64,000 bases of DNA from Candidatus Merdivicinus intestinigallinarum (GCA_018713335.1 DVOW01000032.1:19816-83815); one strand, 5' to 3'; shown: positions 29,605-39,647, counted from the stretch's first letter. Made by a program: numbers and translations. Notes: a model not told the origin generated them from the letters alone.

Positions 29605-29958
29605 CTAGTTGGTCCGCATCCCGTCCACAAAAACATTGACATGCTCCACGGGGATGCCGGTGACATCCTCCACGGTATAGCTCACCTTGTGCATAATGCT
29701 TTTGACAATGGCGGCGATGTTGACGCCGTAGGTGACGATGATATGGAGGTCGATAATGAGCCCGCTGCCGCGGGTGCGGATGCGGACGCCCCGGGTATCC
29801 TCATGACGCCCCTTCAGCCGGCTGAAAAGGTCCGCTGCCGGATGGACCCCGGCCATAGCGGCAACGCCGAAGCAGCTGGACGCGGCGGACGCCACAAGGT
29901 TCACAAAGAAATTCTGGGAAATGGAGATCGTACCCAGATGGTTTTTCAGTCTGACCAT
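29605..29958 (-). CDS. Asp23/Gls24 family protein
   Basis: GTISISQNFFVNLVASAASSCFGVAAMAG...VEHVNVFVDGMR. Confidence 0.9.
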   Translation of the reverse strand: MVRLKNHLGTISISQNFFVNLVASAASSCFGVAAMAGVHPAADLFSRLKGRHEDTRGVRIRTRGSGLIIDLHIIVTYGVNIAAIVKSIMHKVSYTVEDVTGIPVEHVNVFVDGMRTN

Positions 29959-30151
29959 ATCGAACCCCCCTGGTTTAATTTATCACGAAAACTATCATTC
30001 TTATAATACAGTTTAAACAAAACCCGCCTGTTTGTCAAGGGAAACGGCCCCTTTTTGAGATTTCCCACAAGAAACGGCGCGGATTTTTTCCGGTATAGAA
30101 AAGCGCTCTGCCGCATAGTCTAATAGCGGTTCATAGAAAGGGGAGGTTGCC

Positions 30152-31321
30152 ATGCGGACACATTTGCGGAGGAAATACCGGCTTCAGCGGATCTTCGCGG
30201 CTTTAGCCGCCGCAGCCGGAGTGGCCGGGTGCGCGGCCATGTTATTTTACAGCCTGCCGGGGATTTCCGGATATATGGTAAAAGCGGGGGTAATCTCGGC
30301 GGGCTTTGCTTTGCCGGAAGGCGGACTGGCTGTGCTGGAAGGCGGGCTGAACCAGGAGGAGCCCCAGTCGGTTCCTGCGGCAGAGCCCATTCCGGAAAGC
30401 TCCGCTTTGCCGGAGGAATCTGAGGCGGCGGAGGAGCCGGCTCCCCAGGAGGAAAGCGAACCGGCGGAAGCCTCCTATCCGCCCATTGAAGTCAGCGTCC
30501 CTGCCGTTGCCGATGAAAACAAAGCGGAGCTGGTCCATAAAACCTATACGGTTTCGCCCTCTAATATTTATATTCCCCTGGAAAACGGATATATTAAAAA
30601 CTGCACCAGCATTTCCAAGGCGGATATTGAGGCCCAGGTCCAAAACCCGCCGTATTTTACCATCGAGGATACAGACGAACCCCAGGTGCTGATTATGCAC
30701 ACCCACACAACGGAAAGCTATGTCCCCTTTACCGGGGATTATTACGACAAAACCATGTCCTTCCGTTCCACCGACAACAGCCGGAACATGGCGGTGGTAG
30801 GGGACCGGATCGCCTCTGAGCTGGAGGCGGCGGGGATCGGGGTCATCCACGACACCACCCAGCACGATTACCCCTCCTACAACGGGGCCTATGACCGTTC
30901 CCAGAAAACCGTGGAGCAGTATTTGGCGGAATACCCTTCCATTAAGATCGTGCTGGACGTCCACCGGGACGCCATCGCCTCCGGGGACCAGGTGATCTCC
31001 GCCGAAACGGAGATCGACGGGAAAAAGGCCGCCCAGGTGATGATCATTTCCGGCTGCGACGACGGCACCATGGGCTATCCCGATTATATGAAAAATCTGA
31101 GCTTTGCCGCCGCGCTGCAAAACCAGCTGGAGGGGGACTATCCCACCTTGACCCGGCCCATTCTCTTTGATTACCGGAAATACAACCAGCAGCTGACCAC
31201 CGGCTCCCTGCTTCTGGAAATCGGCAGCCACGGCAACACTTTAGAGCAGGCGGCCTATACCGGGGAGCTCATCGGCAAATCCCTGGGGCGGCTGCTGAAT
31301 GAAATGAAAACTGCCGAATAA
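30152..31321 (+). CDS. spoIIP: Stage II sporulation protein P
   Basis: VLIMHTHTTESYVPF...IKIVLDVHRDAI...LLLEIGSHGNTLEQA. Confidence 0.95.
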   Translation: MRTHLRRKYRLQRIFAALAAAAGVAGCAAMLFYSLPGISGYMVKAGVISAGFALPEGGLAVLEGGLNQEEPQSVPAAEPIPESSALPEESEAAEEPAPQEESEPAEASYPPIEVSVPAVADENKAELVHKTYTVSPSNIYIPLENGYIKNCTSISKADIEAQVQNPPYFTIEDTDEPQVLIMHTHTTESYVPFTGDYYDKTMSFRSTDNSRNMAVVGDRIASELEAAGIGVIHDTTQHDYPSYNGAYDRSQKTVEQYLAEYPSIKIVLDVHRDAIASGDQVISAETEIDGKKAAQVMIISGCDDGTMGYPDYMKNLSFAAALQNQLEGDYPTLTRPILFDYRKYNQQLTTGSLLLEIGSHGNTLEQAAYTGELIGKSLGRLLNEMKTAE

Positions 31322-31332
31322 CGAGGATTTTT

Positions 31333-31674
31333 ATGAAAACATGGATGTGGAACCTGCGGTATTTTCTTCTGGGCTTTATCCCCACTCTGTGCCTGTTCGG
31401 GCTGGTGGGGGGCATTTTGACGGTGTGGCTCCGTTCGGCTGCCGCCCTGATGCCGGAAACGCCCTCCCTTACCCTGGAAAGGGCGGAAAACGGCTGGACT
31501 GTCACGGCTTTCGGGGAGGAGCACACCCTTTCCCTGCCCGGACAGAAGCTGGAAACCGCCGTGTCCCGTTTCCCCACCCTTGTCCCAAGGGAGCTGCGGC
31601 TGGCGGCCTGGGGCGCGGATGAAATTTTTGGGGAAAACTGGCAGGAATATCTGGAGGAAAAGCTCCCACAATAA
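31333..31674 (+). CDS. Hypothetical membrane-anchored protein
   Basis: N-terminal TM, 113 aa, downstream of spoIIP. Confidence 0.65.
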   Translation: MKTWMWNLRYFLLGFIPTLCLFGLVGGILTVWLRSAAALMPETPSLTLERAENGWTVTAFGEEHTLSLPGQKLETAVSRFPTLVPRELRLAAWGADEIFGENWQEYLEEKLPQ

Positions 31675-31714
31675 CAAGGGGATTTCCCCCAGTACAAAAA
31701 AGGAGGCTGTCGCC

Positions 31715-31900
31715 ATGCCGCAATTAACTGCCAAAGAGCTGACCGCCCTGGGCGACCAGCTGGGAATGGAATGTTCCCTGGTCAAAAAATACGAGATGTA
31801 TGCCCAAGTATGCGCCGACCCGCAGCTCCGCACCAAGTGCGAGGAAACCGCCGCCAAGCATCGGAACCACTACCAGGCCCTGCTGGGCCTGCTGGGCTGA
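31715..31900 (+). CDS. Small (61 aa) possible spore-coat-associated protein
   Basis: AGGAGG RBS then MPQLTAKELTALGDQLGMECSLVKKYEMYAQVCADPQLRTKCEETAAKHRNHYQALLGLLG. Confidence 0.7.
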   Translation: MPQLTAKELTALGDQLGMECSLVKKYEMYAQVCADPQLRTKCEETAAKHRNHYQALLGLLG

Positions 31901-31914
31901 GGAAAGGAGCCGCT

Positions 31915-32193
31915 ATGCAAGCCACTGTGAACACTGCGAATTTTGACGACAAGGAGATTTTGACAGACGCCTTAGCGTCGGAGAAGTTTGCCGCAGACAG
32001 CTACAATACCTTCAGCTGTGAAGCGGCCACCCCCCAGGTAAGGCAGAATTTTCTTTCCCTCCTGTCGGAGGAGCACGAGATCCAAAACAGTATTTTCCTG
32101 GAAATGAGCAAACGGGGCTGGTACCCCACACCTGCCGCCGAACAGCAGAAGATCGACGACGCCAGAGTCAAATACCGCAATATGGCGCCGTAA
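31915..32193 (+). CDS. CotF-like spore coat protein
   Basis: DDKEILTDALASEKFAADSYNTFSCEAATPQVRQNFLSLLSEEHEIQNSIFLEMSKRGWYPT. Confidence 0.85.
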   Translation: MQATVNTANFDDKEILTDALASEKFAADSYNTFSCEAATPQVRQNFLSLLSEEHEIQNSIFLEMSKRGWYPTPAAEQQKIDDARVKYRNMAP

Positions 32194-32194
32194 A

Positions 32195-32231
32195 CAAAGC
32201 CTCCGGAGAAAGGTTCTCCGGAGGCTTTTGT
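32195..32231 (+). terminator. Intrinsic terminator
   Basis: aaagcctccggagaaaggttctccggaggctttt. Confidence 0.9.
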
Positions 32232-32266
32232 GTGTTTGGATCAAGGGGGAAAACGTCCGGCGGCTT

Positions 32267-32443
32267 TTATAAGACGCCGCAGTCCTCGTAGTCCTTCCAT
32301 TTGTTGCGGTAGGCGCGTTCCGTCAGGAAATGATTGATCAGGTAAGCGCCGCCCATGATGAGGGTCAGCATCCCAAGGACCAGAGAAATGACCGACATGA
32401 CTGTCATGCCGCCGTCCCCAGAACAGTTGCGGTTAGATTTCAT
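32267..32443 (-). CDS. 58-aa single-TM protein, absent from the supplied ORF track
   Basis: MKSNRNCSGDGGMTVMSVISLVLGMLTLIMGGAYLINHFLTERAYRNKWKDYEDCGVL*; ATG follows immediately after the TAA of the upstream gene; GGAGG RBS. Confidence 0.75.
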   Translation of the reverse strand: MKSNRNCSGDGGMTVMSVISLVLGMLTLIMGGAYLINHFLTERAYRNKWKDYEDCGVL

Positions 32444-33193
32444 TTAAAAAACCTCCTTCACAGGCTCCGTCTGATCGGGAAAGCCCCAGCCGTCCAGGCC
32501 GCTGCGCCGCAATGCGCCGAACACCCGGTACTGGAAGCCGCTGCTTTCCCGTTCTTTCTGGGCCAGAAATTCCTTCATCACCTGCCGCTGGGTGTGGCCG
32601 TCGGCAGGGCATTTGCTTTTGACAACCGGAAGCCCCGTCCGTTCCACCGCCCGGCGGATCTCCTTTTCCGGGGCGAACACCAGGGGACGGATCATCCAAA
32701 GGTCCTTCCGGGACAGATAGGACTTGGGGGAGAAGCACCCCAGCCGCCCTTCGTTGAACAAATTCATCATAAAGGTCTCAATGACGTCGTTATAGTGGTG
32801 CCCCAAGGCAATCTTGTTGCAGCCTGCTTCCTTGGCCGCGTCATGCAAAGCCCCCCGGCGCATCCGGGCGCAGAGGCTGCAGGGATTCGTTTCCTGCCGG
32901 GCGTCAAAGACGATCTCCCCGATCTGGGTTTTTTTGACCACATAGGGGATCTCCAGTTCCTCGCATATTTTTCCTATGGCGGAATAGTCCCCTGGGGCCC
33001 CATGGAACTGCGGGTCCAGCGTAATTGCCGTCAGGCTGTAATCAATGCCGATAAAACGCCGCAGCCGGGCAAGCCCCACTAAAAGCGCCACGGAATCCTT
33101 CCCGCCGGAAATGCCCACGGCGATCCGGTCGCCGTCCTGGATCAAGTCAAATTCCTGAATGGCCTTCCGCATATATCCCAAAACTCGCTGCAT
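32444..33193 (-). CDS. TtcA-like tRNA-thiolation PP-loop protein
   Basis: VGISGGKDSVALLVGLARL...NPCSLCARMRRGALHDAAKEAGCNKIALGHHYNDVIETFMMN. Confidence 0.88.
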   Translation of the reverse strand: MQRVLGYMRKAIQEFDLIQDGDRIAVGISGGKDSVALLVGLARLRRFIGIDYSLTAITLDPQFHGAPGDYSAIGKICEELEIPYVVKKTQIGEIVFDARQETNPCSLCARMRRGALHDAAKEAGCNKIALGHHYNDVIETFMMNLFNEGRLGCFSPKSYLSRKDLWMIRPLVFAPEKEIRRAVERTGLPVVKSKCPADGHTQRQVMKEFLAQKERESSGFQYRVFGALRRSGLDGWGFPDQTEPVKEVF

Positions 33194-33298
33194 AAAACCT
33201 CCCGGTTACGAAAAAATGCCTGTGCTTTGATTATAGCCCATTTCCCGGAGAAAAGCAAGGCCGCAAATCATAAGATTCCTTTAATCTTATAAAAATAA

Positions 33299-33323
33299 GG
33301 GACGGGCCGAAGCGCCGTCCCTT
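33299..33323 (-). terminator. Terminator downstream of the beta-propeller gene
   Basis: GGGACGGGCCGAAGCGCCGTCCC. Confidence 0.6.
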
Positions 33324-33335
33324 GGGGATCCTGAA

Positions 33336-35453
33336 TTATTCCGCTTGTGCTTTCAGCTGCGCCATATCAAAGGACAGCATCCGGTCCGGCGCGGCCAGGT
33401 AGAAGGTTTCCCCGTCAAAAATCCCGGTCCGGTAATCCAGGTACTGGCTGCCGTCGGTTTCCATGGGCTGATCCAGCAGCTTCACAAAGCCGTTCCGGCT
33501 GTCATAGGAGTACAGGACATATCGGATGGGGGTCTCCGCGCCGTAATCCACCACGGAGAAGCCGATCAGGCCGTTTTCCTCGTCCAGATAGAGGCTTGCC
33601 GGATCGTCCCAGCCCAAAAGGCTTACCGGCCCTTCCAGGGTCACGGAATGGAGCTCCTCAAACCCGACAGGGGTCCGGTCCCGGTACATGATCAGCTGCA
33701 AGCCGGTCTGAACGCCGGTTTCATCGTAAACCGGGGTGACCTTCAGCACCTGGGAGCCAAATTCGTAATACTCGCCGAAGTCCCCCATCTCCTGGGGCGT
33801 TTGATTGAGGAATTCCGGGGATCTTGGCATGGAGCAGTCCACCGAGCAGATAAATTTGCCGGAAGCATCCAGATAGTGGGCAAAATACCCGTGGTACCAG
33901 ACGGACGACACGTTGGTGTCCGGAATAAAGTTCTCCATCTTCCCTAACATATTCAAATTCTTGTCCAGCAGGTAAAGGGAAACGGAATTCTGGGCGGTGG
34001 ATACAGACACCCGGATAGAACGGCCGTTGGGGTTTTCGGAAAAACCGTCCATCATCACGCCGTCCACAGTGGCTTCCGCCTCCAGCCTGATCCGGCTGCC
34101 GGTGTAGGAAAACGCGGTGAGGCAGGTTTGGGACTGGCTGGACCGGGCCATGTAGATCTGGCCCTCGTCCAGGTAAAAGGTATCCCCTTTCCCCAAATAG
34201 GAGAGGATATCCTGGAACTCATCGGGCTGCCGCAGGTCTATAAGTCCGATAAAGGTGTACACAGGGGCGTCGGCTTCCGCGCTGATCCGGATCTGCTCCT
34301 CCGAGGGGAGCACTTCTTCGCCATTTACATAGCATACCGGCAGATAGCTGCTGGTATGCTCCTCAGAAAGCGCCTGGCTGGGGGAAACCGTATAAGTGGT
34401 TACCAGGGCCAGCCGTCCGTTTTGGTTGTAGGAAGCGGTCAGCTGGCCGTCCTGGGCCAGGGTGCTGAGATATACCGGCTTTTGGGGGTTGCTGATGTCA
34501 TAGCTGGAAAGTACGGCGACTTCCCGCTGGCGGGTGCCGTTGTCGGACCAGTAATAGGCGGTCCCCACTACTGTTAACGTGTCCTTTTCCAGATAAAGGC
34601 CGGAAAAAGAAACGCTGCTTAAATGCATGCCGTTAAAAACCGGCAGCTGGTATTCCGGCCGGAAAGCGCTGGCCGGGGCTTGAGGGTTGCTCATGGAGTA
34701 AACGCGGACCGTATCGGCGTCTGCGTCTGAGGACAGGGTGCAGATCACAGCTCCGTTCTGCTGTACAGGCAGGGCGGCGGAGCCGACCCTGTTCAACTGG
34801 ACGGAGGTGCCGCGGCTGGAAGCGACGGCAATATCGTTGTTTTCATACACTTCGCTGTTTTGGCGGAAGGCCAGCATGGCCCGGTAAGCGTCCTCATAAG
34901 CGGAGATATCCTGCTGCTGGAGGCTGTCTTCCGGCTGGGAAGGCTCCGGAGCCGGCGCAGAAGACGGTTCCGGGGACTGCGCTTGGGAAGCGGGAGGCTC
35001 CGGCTGCCGGGAAGACGCGCTCCCCTCATCCGAAGCGGCGCCGCCGCTTGATTCCGCCGGCGGTGTTTCAGTGCTTTCCGGCGTTTCGCCGGAGTTTGCG
35101 GGGTCCTGCTGCGGCAGAGATCCCTGGGGGTCCTCATCAGAAGCGGAAGGCTCAGAAGGCTCCGCGGAGGAAGGGCCGCTGCCCGCCTGGGAAGCGGGGG
35201 CGGAGGATTCCGCCTGAATCATGGGGTCGCCGGAAAATTCCCGCAGGAAAAACGTGCCGGAAAGAACCACAAGCAGGCACGCCGCAGCCGCGGCGGCAGG
35301 GATATACCGCCGGATACGGATCATGGGAGCCTGCCGGCGGTCCGGAAGCCTTTTTATGAAGTTTTCCGGTTCCAGCGACGGCGGGACCTTGATGGAGTCC
35401 GCCATCTCCCGAATGCGCTGCTCCAGCGCATCTTTTTCCGGGGTGTGTTTCAT
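33336..35453 (-). CDS. Membrane-anchored beta-propeller domain protein with a long Ser/Pro/Glu linker; putative anti-sigma partner
   Basis: Short cytosolic N-terminus, one TM, ~100-aa low-complexity linker, then a beta-propeller-like region; next to an ECF sigma gene. Confidence 0.75.
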   Translation of the reverse strand: MKHTPEKDALEQRIREMADSIKVPPSLEPENFIKRLPDRRQAPMIRIRRYIPAAAAAACLLVVLSGTFFLREFSGDPMIQAESSAPASQAGSGPSSAEPSEPSASDEDPQGSLPQQDPANSGETPESTETPPAESSGGAASDEGSASSRQPEPPASQAQSPEPSSAPAPEPSQPEDSLQQQDISAYEDAYRAMLAFRQNSEVYENNDIAVASSRGTSVQLNRVGSAALPVQQNGAVICTLSSDADADTVRVYSMSNPQAPASAFRPEYQLPVFNGMHLSSVSFSGLYLEKDTLTVVGTAYYWSDNGTRQREVAVLSSYDISNPQKPVYLSTLAQDGQLTASYNQNGRLALVTTYTVSPSQALSEEHTSSYLPVCYVNGEEVLPSEEQIRISAEADAPVYTFIGLIDLRQPDEFQDILSYLGKGDTFYLDEGQIYMARSSQSQTCLTAFSYTGSRIRLEAEATVDGVMMDGFSENPNGRSIRVSVSTAQNSVSLYLLDKNLNMLGKMENFIPDTNVSSVWYHGYFAHYLDASGKFICSVDCSMPRSPEFLNQTPQEMGDFGEYYEFGSQVLKVTPVYDETGVQTGLQLIMYRDRTPVGFEELHSVTLEGPVSLLGWDDPASLYLDEENGLIGFSVVDYGAETPIRYVLYSYDSRNGFVKLLDQPMETDGSQYLDYRTGIFDGETFYLAAPDRMLSFDMAQLKAQAE

Positions 35454-35490
35454 GGATGATCGTCCTTTCCGAAGGATAAAAGCGTTTTAG

Positions 35491-35997
35491 TCAGGCAAGC
35501 GCCTCTCGAAGTTTTGCCAGGGCGCGGCTGTGCTTGGACCGTACCGTATTCCGGTTCAGGTTGAGCATCTTCGCGATTTCGCCGCTGTCGTACCCGCCGA
35601 ATACCGTCAGGGAAACGATGAGCCGTTCTTCTTCGCTTAACTGCGCCATAGCGCGCCTGAGCTCCAGGGAATCCTCCCTGGAGTCCGAAACGGGGATTTC
35701 CACCTCTGACAGCTCAGTTTCATCCCGCCTCTGGGAGTAGGATTTCATTTTCCGCTTGCATTTGGCCGAGAGAATCTTAAACATCCAGGCCCGGAACGCC
35801 CCGTCCTCCCGCAGTTTTGGAAGGTTTTCCCAGGCGTCCATGACCGCTTCGCTGACGGCGTCCTCGGCGTCCGTTTCGTTTTTCAGGCAGTAAAAGGCAA
35901 ATTTGTATAGATCCTTGTAGATTTCCTGGTAAAGCTGTGAAAAGGCGGATTTATCGCCTTCCTTCGCCGCAGGCACAAGGCTGTGGATTTCTGCCAT
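35491..35997 (-). CDS. RNA polymerase ECF-type sigma factor
   Basis: LYQEIYKDLYKFAFYCLKNETDAEDAVSEAVMDAWENLPKL...RLIVSLTVFGGYDSGEIAKMLNLNRNTVRSKHSRALAKLR. Confidence 0.94.
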   Translation of the reverse strand: MAEIHSLVPAAKEGDKSAFSQLYQEIYKDLYKFAFYCLKNETDAEDAVSEAVMDAWENLPKLREDGAFRAWMFKILSAKCKRKMKSYSQRRDETELSEVEIPVSDSREDSLELRRAMAQLSEEERLIVSLTVFGGYDSGEIAKMLNLNRNTVRSKHSRALAKLREALA

Positions 35998-36089
35998 TTC
36001 CTCACCTCGTATGGAACAGGGCTGTCCCTTTTCCGAATCTGCCAGCTATTTATATAGTGTCCGGAAAAGGGGAAACTGTTGCGTGATTT

Positions 36090-37835
36090 TTAAAATTTTC
36101 CATCCTCTGGCAAGCTATTTTCCACGGGCAGGAAAACGGCCGCCGCCTGGCCCAGCAGGTCCTTCCTGCGGTAATTGAAAAGGCAGCGGCAGGCCGGGCC
36201 GCCGGTCAGGGGATGGAAGGGGAAAAAGTCCAGATGGGCCGTTTTTTCAACCTGCTTCGGGTCCTGGCCCTGATATTCCGGAAGGAATTTTTGAATGTTT
36301 TGGGGGTCCTGAAAGAACTCCCGCCGGGCCTGCCGGATTTGGGGGCCGTCTAACCCCGGCAGCCAGACCGGCAGCTTTTTGGCCTTTTCGTGGGAATAAA
36401 GATCGTACCGGATGCGGAAGCCCAGGGCTTCTCCATCGCATCCGGGAAGGGTCAGGCCGAACCGGCAAAGGATTTCGTATTGGCCAAGCAGGGAATGGGG
36501 AACCAGGTGGAGCCCTTTTTCCCGTCGGAACAGTGCCAGCTTTTCAAAGAAGCGGAAGGGGCTTTCCGCCAGGGGGACCAGGTACCCCAAAGCCGCCCGG
36601 AACCGGCCGGAATTGTAATAAAGCTCCACCTGCTCCTCGATTTCCTTTAAGCGCAGAAGGTCCGAAAAAGGCAGCTCCCGGGTGGCCAGCACCTCGTAGG
36701 GAGCCTCGTCCCGGCAGACGATGCCGTATTTTGCCGCGTCCCGCCGCAGGCCGGAGCCCTTTAACAGCTTTAAAAAGCCCAGCTGGAGCTGGTCGGGGCT
36801 TAGCCGGTACACCGTATCAAAGGAACGGCCGAAGCTCTCATAATCCTCAAAGGGCAGTCCGGCGATCAGGTCCAGGTGCAGGTGGATATTTTTCCCGGCT
36901 TTCAAGCGTTTTACCACCTGGGCGAGCTTTTCAAAATCCGTCCGGCGGTCCACGGCCTTCAAGGTTTCCGGGTTGGCCGACTGCACCCCGATTTCAAACT
37001 GGAAAAGGCCAGGCCGCACAGTTGATAAAAATTCCAGCTGCTCCTCGGTGAACAGGTCCGACTCCATTTCAAAATGGAAGTTGGTGACCCCATTGTCATG
37101 CTCCGCCAAAAACCGCCAGATCTCCATGGCGAATTTCCCGCTGGTGTTGAAGGTCCGGTCCACGAATTTCACCTGGGGGACCTTGGCGTCCAAAAAACGC
37201 TTCAGCTCGGATTTCACCTTTTCCAAAGGCTGGAAGCGGACGCCTTTATCCGTGGAGGAAAGGCAGTACTGGCAGTTGAAGGGACACCCCCGCTGGGCCT
37301 CGTAGTAAAGGATGCGGTTTTCAAATAGGGAGAAATCCTCATATACAAAGGGGAGCTTGTCCAAATCCAAGGGCTTGGCCATGGGGTTTGTCCGGACAGT
37401 GCCGCCGTCCTTCCAGGTCAGGGAAGGCACTTCCGCCAAGGGCGTCCCGTGTATCAGGGCCAGGCAGAGCTGGGAAAAAGGCTCCTCCCCTTCGCCGGAT
37501 AAAATGAAATCCGCCCCGGTTTCTGCAAGGGCCGCCGGCGCGTCAAAGCTCACCTCCGGCCCGCCCAAGAAAATCAGGGTGTCGGGCAGCACCTTTTTAA
37601 TAGACCGAACTAAGCGGCGGATTATTTCATAATTCCAAATATAACAGGAAAACCCCAGCAGCTCCGGGGCCTGCCGGTAGATTTCCCCCAGGATGGCGTC
37701 CTCCGACTGGTTGATGGTGTATTCCGCGGCGGAACACCGGATGCCGTACTGCCGCCGGGCGTACTGGGTCAGAAGATGTACTGCCAGGCAGGAGTGAATA
37801 AATTTTGCGCTGATGCCTGCTAAAAGTATTTTCAT
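36090..37835 (-). CDS. B12-binding radical SAM protein with DUF4080-like C-terminus
   Basis: EGEEPFSQL..YYEAQRGCPFNCQYCLSSTDKGVRFQPLEKVK. Confidence 0.92.
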   Translation of the reverse strand: MKILLAGISAKFIHSCLAVHLLTQYARRQYGIRCSAAEYTINQSEDAILGEIYRQAPELLGFSCYIWNYEIIRRLVRSIKKVLPDTLIFLGGPEVSFDAPAALAETGADFILSGEGEEPFSQLCLALIHGTPLAEVPSLTWKDGGTVRTNPMAKPLDLDKLPFVYEDFSLFENRILYYEAQRGCPFNCQYCLSSTDKGVRFQPLEKVKSELKRFLDAKVPQVKFVDRTFNTSGKFAMEIWRFLAEHDNGVTNFHFEMESDLFTEEQLEFLSTVRPGLFQFEIGVQSANPETLKAVDRRTDFEKLAQVVKRLKAGKNIHLHLDLIAGLPFEDYESFGRSFDTVYRLSPDQLQLGFLKLLKGSGLRRDAAKYGIVCRDEAPYEVLATRELPFSDLLRLKEIEEQVELYYNSGRFRAALGYLVPLAESPFRFFEKLALFRREKGLHLVPHSLLGQYEILCRFGLTLPGCDGEALGFRIRYDLYSHEKAKKLPVWLPGLDGPQIRQARREFFQDPQNIQKFLPEYQGQDPKQVEKTAHLDFFPFHPLTGGPACRCLFNYRRKDLLGQAAAVFLPVENSLPEDGKF

Positions 37836-37979
37836 TGAAAAATCCGCCTTTGCTTTTTCTTTTATCATAGCATATTCTTCGGGGTTCCACAATGTTTGAT
37901 GCTGAATTTTCACATTTTCCCGCAAAATAAACGCTTTTGTTTCGTCTTTTGTGACACATATCAGTTGGATGAAAAAATA

Positions 37980-38030
37980 TTAGAATTTTTCTAAAATGTG
38001 CTTGACAACGTCTTCGTTTTGCGCTATAAT
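37980..38030 (+). promoter_or_regulatory. Promoter of rubrerythrin with upstream palindrome
   Basis: TTAGAATTTTTCTAA (37980-37994); TTGACA(38002-38007)-17-TATAAT(38025-38030). Confidence 0.8.
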
Positions 38031-38102
38031 AAAGACACAGTCAAGAAAACGACAAAACGGCTGGAAAAGAGATCAATAAAATTACATGAGGAGGAAAATC
38101 AT

Positions 38103-38648
38103 ATGAAAAAATTTGTATGCTCCGTTTGCGGTTATGTTCACGAAGGCGATTCCGCCCCTGAATTCTGCCCTCAGTGCAAAGCTCCTAAAGAGAAATTCAA
38201 AGAGCAGGGCGAAGGCAAGACCTGGGCTGCGGAACATGTAGTCGGCGTTGCGGCCGGCGCTCCGGAAGACATCATGGCTGACCTCCGCGCCAACTTCCAG
38301 GGCGAGTGCACCGAAGTGGGCATGTACCTGGCTATGGCCCGGGTCGCTCACCGGGAAGGTTACCCCGAAATCGGCCTGTACTGGGAAAAAGCCGCTTACG
38401 AAGAAGCGGAGCACGCCGCGAAATTCGCAGAGCTGCTGGGCGAAGTCGTTACCGACTCCACCAAGAAGAACCTGGAAATGCGTGTTGACGCGGAAAACGG
38501 CGCTACCGCCGGCAAATTCGACCTGGCCAAACGCGCCAAAGCCCTGAACCTGGACGCTATCCATGACACCGTACATGAAATGGCCCGCGACGAAGCCCGT
38601 CACGGCAAAGCCTTCGAGGGCCTGCTGAACCGTTATTTTAACAAATAA
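38103..38648 (+). CDS. Reverse rubrerythrin (N-terminal rubredoxin domain)
   Basis: [32 protein letters not shown] followed by a ferritin-like diiron domain ([17 protein letters not shown]). Confidence 0.95.
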   Translation: MKKFVCSVCGYVHEGDSAPEFCPQCKAPKEKFKEQGEGKTWAAEHVVGVAAGAPEDIMADLRANFQGECTEVGMYLAMARVAHREGYPEIGLYWEKAAYEEAEHAAKFAELLGEVVTDSTKKNLEMRVDAENGATAGKFDLAKRAKALNLDAIHDTVHEMARDEARHGKAFEGLLNRYFNK

Positions 38649-38727
38649 CCGCTATTTCGGCAAATAATCTTTTCTAATTCTCCAGAATACAATATCTGCA
38701 AAACCCGGAAGGACGCCGCCTTCCGGG

Positions 38728-39444
38728 TCATTTTTGTATCAGAAGGAGAAAAACGGCTAAAACAGGCTGGTGCAGCAGGTAGATCCACAAGCTGTGCCGG
38801 CCGCAAAGGGACAGGAACGGGAAAGCCGGTTTCCCGGAACGAAGGAGTCCCTGCCGCCGGAGGAGCCGCCCGCCGAAATATCCGGCCCAGAATAAGAACA
38901 GCCAGGGGATCAGGGGGAAATAATCGCTGGAAGAAAACCCTTCCCCCGGAAACCCCAGCCGGTAAAGGCCGTCCCCGTTCAAAGAAAGCGCCCGCATCCA
39001 GGGCGTCAGCAGATATCCCGCCAAAAAACAGGCCGACGCGGCAAAAAGCCCCCTTTTTTCCGGGGTTTTTCCCAGAAAATCCTCCAAAAGCCCGGTGAGG
39101 GTCATGGACCAGCCCAGCAGGTGCAGGATGCCGAAGCGGATGGACATGCCGGGGACCAGGGCGGTGGCCCCTTCTACAAAAACGGCCGCCAGCAGGCAGG
39201 AAACGCCCCTTTTCAGGTTGTTCCGGGAATACAGGCAGCAGATGCCGGAAATCACAATAAAGGCCCCGGCGAAAATGTCCCGGATCAGGTTCATCCAGCC
39301 GGAAAAGAAAAAGGGCAGATCCCACACTCCCAGCTTTACCAGGTCGTAGGCCAGGTGGTAAAGGATCATGGCCAAAATATCAAAGCCCCGCACCTCGTCC
39401 AAAATCGGGACCCGGAGGCGCTGGGAGTCAAACGCGGCGGTCAT
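38728..39444 (-). CDS. DUF1624 (heparan-alpha-glucosaminide N-acetyltransferase-like) membrane protein
   Basis: RVPILDEVRGFDILAMILYHLAYDLV...; multiple TMs. Confidence 0.88.
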   Translation of the reverse strand: MTAAFDSQRLRVPILDEVRGFDILAMILYHLAYDLVKLGVWDLPFFFSGWMNLIRDIFAGAFIVISGICCLYSRNNLKRGVSCLLAAVFVEGATALVPGMSIRFGILHLLGWSMTLTGLLEDFLGKTPEKRGLFAASACFLAGYLLTPWMRALSLNGDGLYRLGFPGEGFSSSDYFPLIPWLFLFWAGYFGGRLLRRQGLLRSGKPAFPFLSLCGRHSLWIYLLHQPVLAVFLLLIQK

Positions 39445-39647
39445 GGCGGCAGCTCCTTTGCATGGTTTTTAAAAATAGTCTGCCACATTCCGGCGGGAAT
39501 TTTCAGGGATCCTGAAGAACGGCTTTTTTTTGCAAAATTATCGAAAAAGGGACTTTTCACGACCCTAAAAATATTTTATAATAGAAGGATAAGCAACCTG
39601 CCCGATCCCGGCGGGTTTTTGCATAGAGATTATGGGAGGCTGTGAAG

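Noticed and set aside
39642-39647. GTG at 39642 as the zapA start
   Set aside because: Too close to GGGAGG; ATG at 39648 or 39651 has better spacing
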